The translations under genes were made by a program, and so were the position numbers. A stretch of DNA of 7,432 nucleotides, from contig JAPKGD010000070.1 in NCBI GenBank assembly GCA_026648125.1, positions 250 to 7,681 of the forward strand, read 5' to 3'. Source of the DNA: Bdellovibrionales bacterium (GTDB lineage: Bacteria > Bdellovibrionota > Bdellovibrionia > Bdellovibrionales > UBA1609). A model generated the notes under the pieces. That model was not told the DNA's origin, ran no database searches, and saw only the letters and a program-made list of their open reading frames with translations. The first letter of the stretch is position 1, and each line of letters opens with the position of its first letter. This document shows, piece after piece, positions 6,314 through 7,432 of the stretch.

Positions 6314-7288
6314 TTGCTGAGCGTGCATTTAAAACCATTACTTATCGCTTTGATCACTTTAAGCTCAATTGCAAGTGCCGAACCCAAGTACATTCTGAAC
6401 TCTTCACAAGGCAAAACATCGGACGACCTAAATTTAAGCCAATTTTGGTTCGGCTATATTTCAGATTCCCCGTCGAATGACGGTCCATTTCCAAGTCAGC
6501 ATCTCACATCTAAAAATTGGTCATTACTGGGTCGTCAAATTACGGTTGATCGGCCCAATTATGCCTATTCAGGCACAGAGCTGATCCTGGGCGCGACTCA
6601 GCCTTTCAGAAAAGAGTGGACTCTCTATTTTGGTGCGGGAGCACACCTTTTAAATTTTGAAACTAAATCGAAGAGCTCAACGCATTTGATTGGCGAGATC
6701 AACGTTCGATATTCCGAATTTAAAGCAATTTGGGCATCTTTCAGATTGGCCCAACAGTTTAATTACCCCACGATTTTGCCCTTAACGGGTGATCCTATTT
6801 CGGCAAAAGGACTCGTGGCGGAACCAGAGTTGCTTTGGCGGCCCTTGGCTCGATTGCGCCTAAAAGTGAGCGCACAAGAAGCTTGGCTCGAGGATCACAA
6901 TCGACGACTCTGGCTGGATACAGAGATGATGTGGCAACTTCATTCACAGCCGAATTGGATCTGGATCGGATTTGGAACCGAACGCCTGCAAAACTCATTA
7001 GCGAATACCAACTACTGGAGCCCAAACTGGTTTTATTCTTATGGACCTCGATTTGATAGTCGGTGGGTCCTAAATGAGAGCTGGCAATTGTTTTTAGGTG
7101 GTCGCCTCAATCGAATGAAGGAATCTCACTATGATTCTAGCGAAGGATATCAGATGAGGACTGGGATAAACTTTGGGGACCAAGAAAAAGCTCTTTTTCA
7201 AATATCTTATCAAGTCAATTCTTCCACTCAAGGCGGCCGCACCTGGAAAAATGACTCATTTGGTTTTGGTATAAACACCAATTGGTAA
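6314..7288 (+). CDS. Secreted, probable outer-membrane beta-barrel protein of unknown family
   Basis: About 324 aa with a signal peptide (one Lys, a hydrophobic core LLIALITLSSIASA, cleavage after residue 22 before EPK). The mature part is rich in Trp, Tyr and Phe. It is built of amphipathic stretches with alternating residues, such as WTLYFGAGAHLLNF, IGEINVRYSEF, LRLKVSAQEAWL, WIWIGFG, WQLFLGGRLNRM and ALFQISYQVNSS. It ends FGFGINTNW, an aromatic terminal residue typical of barrels folded by BamA. A YWSPNWFYSYG motif (from Y234) recalls the YYSPxxY motif in barrels of exopolysaccharide exporters BcsC/PgaA, but no TPR region is present and homology is unproven. No ATG exists before the signal peptide. 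I chose TTG at 6314 because GGTGGT lies at 6302-6307. TTG 6299, GTG 6308 and GTG 6323 are alternatives; GTG 6323 also leaves a good 19-residue signal. No clear promoter was identified in 6180-6313. Confidence 0.8.
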   Translation: MLSVHLKPLLIALITLSSIASAEPKYILNSSQGKTSDDLNLSQFWFGYISDSPSNDGPFPSQHLTSKNWSLLGRQITVDRPNYAYSGTELILGATQPFRKEWTLYFGAGAHLLNFETKSKSSTHLIGEINVRYSEFKAIWASFRLAQQFNYPTILPLTGDPISAKGLVAEPELLWRPLARLRLKVSAQEAWLEDHNRRLWLDTEMMWQLHSQPNWIWIGFGTERLQNSLANTNYWSPNWFYSYGPRFDSRWVLNESWQLFLGGRLNRMKESHYDSSEGYQMRTGINFGDQEKALFQISYQVNSSTQGGRTWKNDSFGFGINTNW

Positions 7289-7292
7289 TCCA

Positions 7293-7432
7293 TCACTCTT
7301 TTTGCTCTTTCGATTCCTTGTCCTGCGCCTTCAATTCCTTATCTTTAGATTTGTTTGCATCTACATTCTGCGGCACTTCTTTGCTCGACTCATTTTTGCC
7401 CTGTTCAATTCTATTTGGCCTTTTCTTTCTCG
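7293..7432 (-). CDS. C-terminal end of a minus-strand gene, Lys/Glu-rich tail (runs off right edge)
   Basis: On the minus strand one frame is open from the window edge to a TGA at 7295-7293, giving 45 residues: RKKRPNRIEQGKNESSKE, then more K/E/D/Q/S-rich sequence ending SKEQKE. There is no Met, Cys, Trp, Phe or Tyr. The other two minus frames stop early. The composition is that of a disordered, highly charged tail, as found at the end of RNA helicases, translation factors and some nucleoid or secretion proteins, so the protein cannot be named. It converges on the beta-barrel gene with 4 bp between stop codons and no terminator hairpin between them. Being only a fragment, its reality rests on the open frame, the consistent coding-like composition and the neat convergent packing. 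Confidence 0.55.
   Translation of the reverse strand, partial: RKKRPNRIEQGKNESSKEVPQNVDANKSKDKELKAQDKESKEQKE

Noticed and set aside
6795..7056. Open frames on both strands inside the barrel gene
   Set aside because: They are shadows of the main frame, which alone has a signal peptide and strand pattern.
5303..7240. Two GCGGCCGC octamers at 5303-5310 and 7233-7240
   Set aside because: Both lie inside coding sequence in unrelated contexts; two copies 1.9 kb apart show no repeat structure around them.
1..7432. Signs of a mobile island or a new defence system
   Set aside because: No integrase, transposase, terminal repeats, tRNA, toxin-antitoxin pair, nuclease or CRISPR was seen; all recognised genes are metabolic, repair or envelope functions with similar base composition.

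Overview
The window is ordinary, tightly packed chromosomal DNA from a Gram-negative bacterium. Three proteins carry clear export signals, and one of them looks like an outer-membrane beta-barrel. Base composition is moderate. The mix of genes would fit a Bdellovibrionota or other former 'delta-proteobacterial' lineage: a mitochondrial-type citrate synthase, a mitochondrial-type dienoyl-CoA reductase, a class I photolyase and several secreted proteins of unknown role. That placement is an inference from gene content, not something the sequence proves. I found no tRNA, rRNA, CRISPR array, insertion sequence, integrase or att site.

Layout. On the minus strand at the left edge is the 5' end of a membrane transporter (1-83, AmpG/MFS-like). 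It lies downstream of a complete class I CPD photolyase (144-1628). A 113-bp divergent gap (1629-1741), carrying a striking ATTGCAA direct repeat, separates the photolyase from a plus-strand cluster. That cluster is citrate synthase (1742-3067), a secreted four-cysteine protein of unknown family (3071-3619), a periplasmic PQQ-dependent sugar dehydrogenase (3621-4745) and, 42 bp further on, a two-CBS-domain protein (4788-5282). The first three genes are separated by 3 and 1 bp and are almost certainly one operon; the CBS gene may be read through. The CBS gene abuts, with zero bases between the stop codons, a convergent DECR1-type SDR on the minus strand (5283-6134). After a divergent gap comes a secreted, probable beta-barrel protein on the plus strand (about 6314-7288). 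Four bases later begins the lysine/glutamate-rich C-terminal end of another minus-strand gene that runs off the right edge (7293-7432).

How the genes fit together. Citrate synthase (entry of acetyl-CoA into the TCA cycle) and the dienoyl-CoA reductase (auxiliary enzyme of unsaturated fatty-acid beta-oxidation) both serve acetyl-CoA/lipid carbon metabolism. The PQQ dehydrogenase oxidises sugars in the periplasm and feeds electrons to the respiratory chain. The CBS protein could sense adenine nucleotides. These links are functional plausibility only; the genes are not all co-transcribed. I do not see a clear new defence, mobile or signalling system. The items most worth a second look are the two enzymes of mitochondrial type, the unknown secreted protein locked between citrate synthase and the PQQ dehydrogenase, a possible leaderless promoter for the SDR, and the ATTGCAA repeat.
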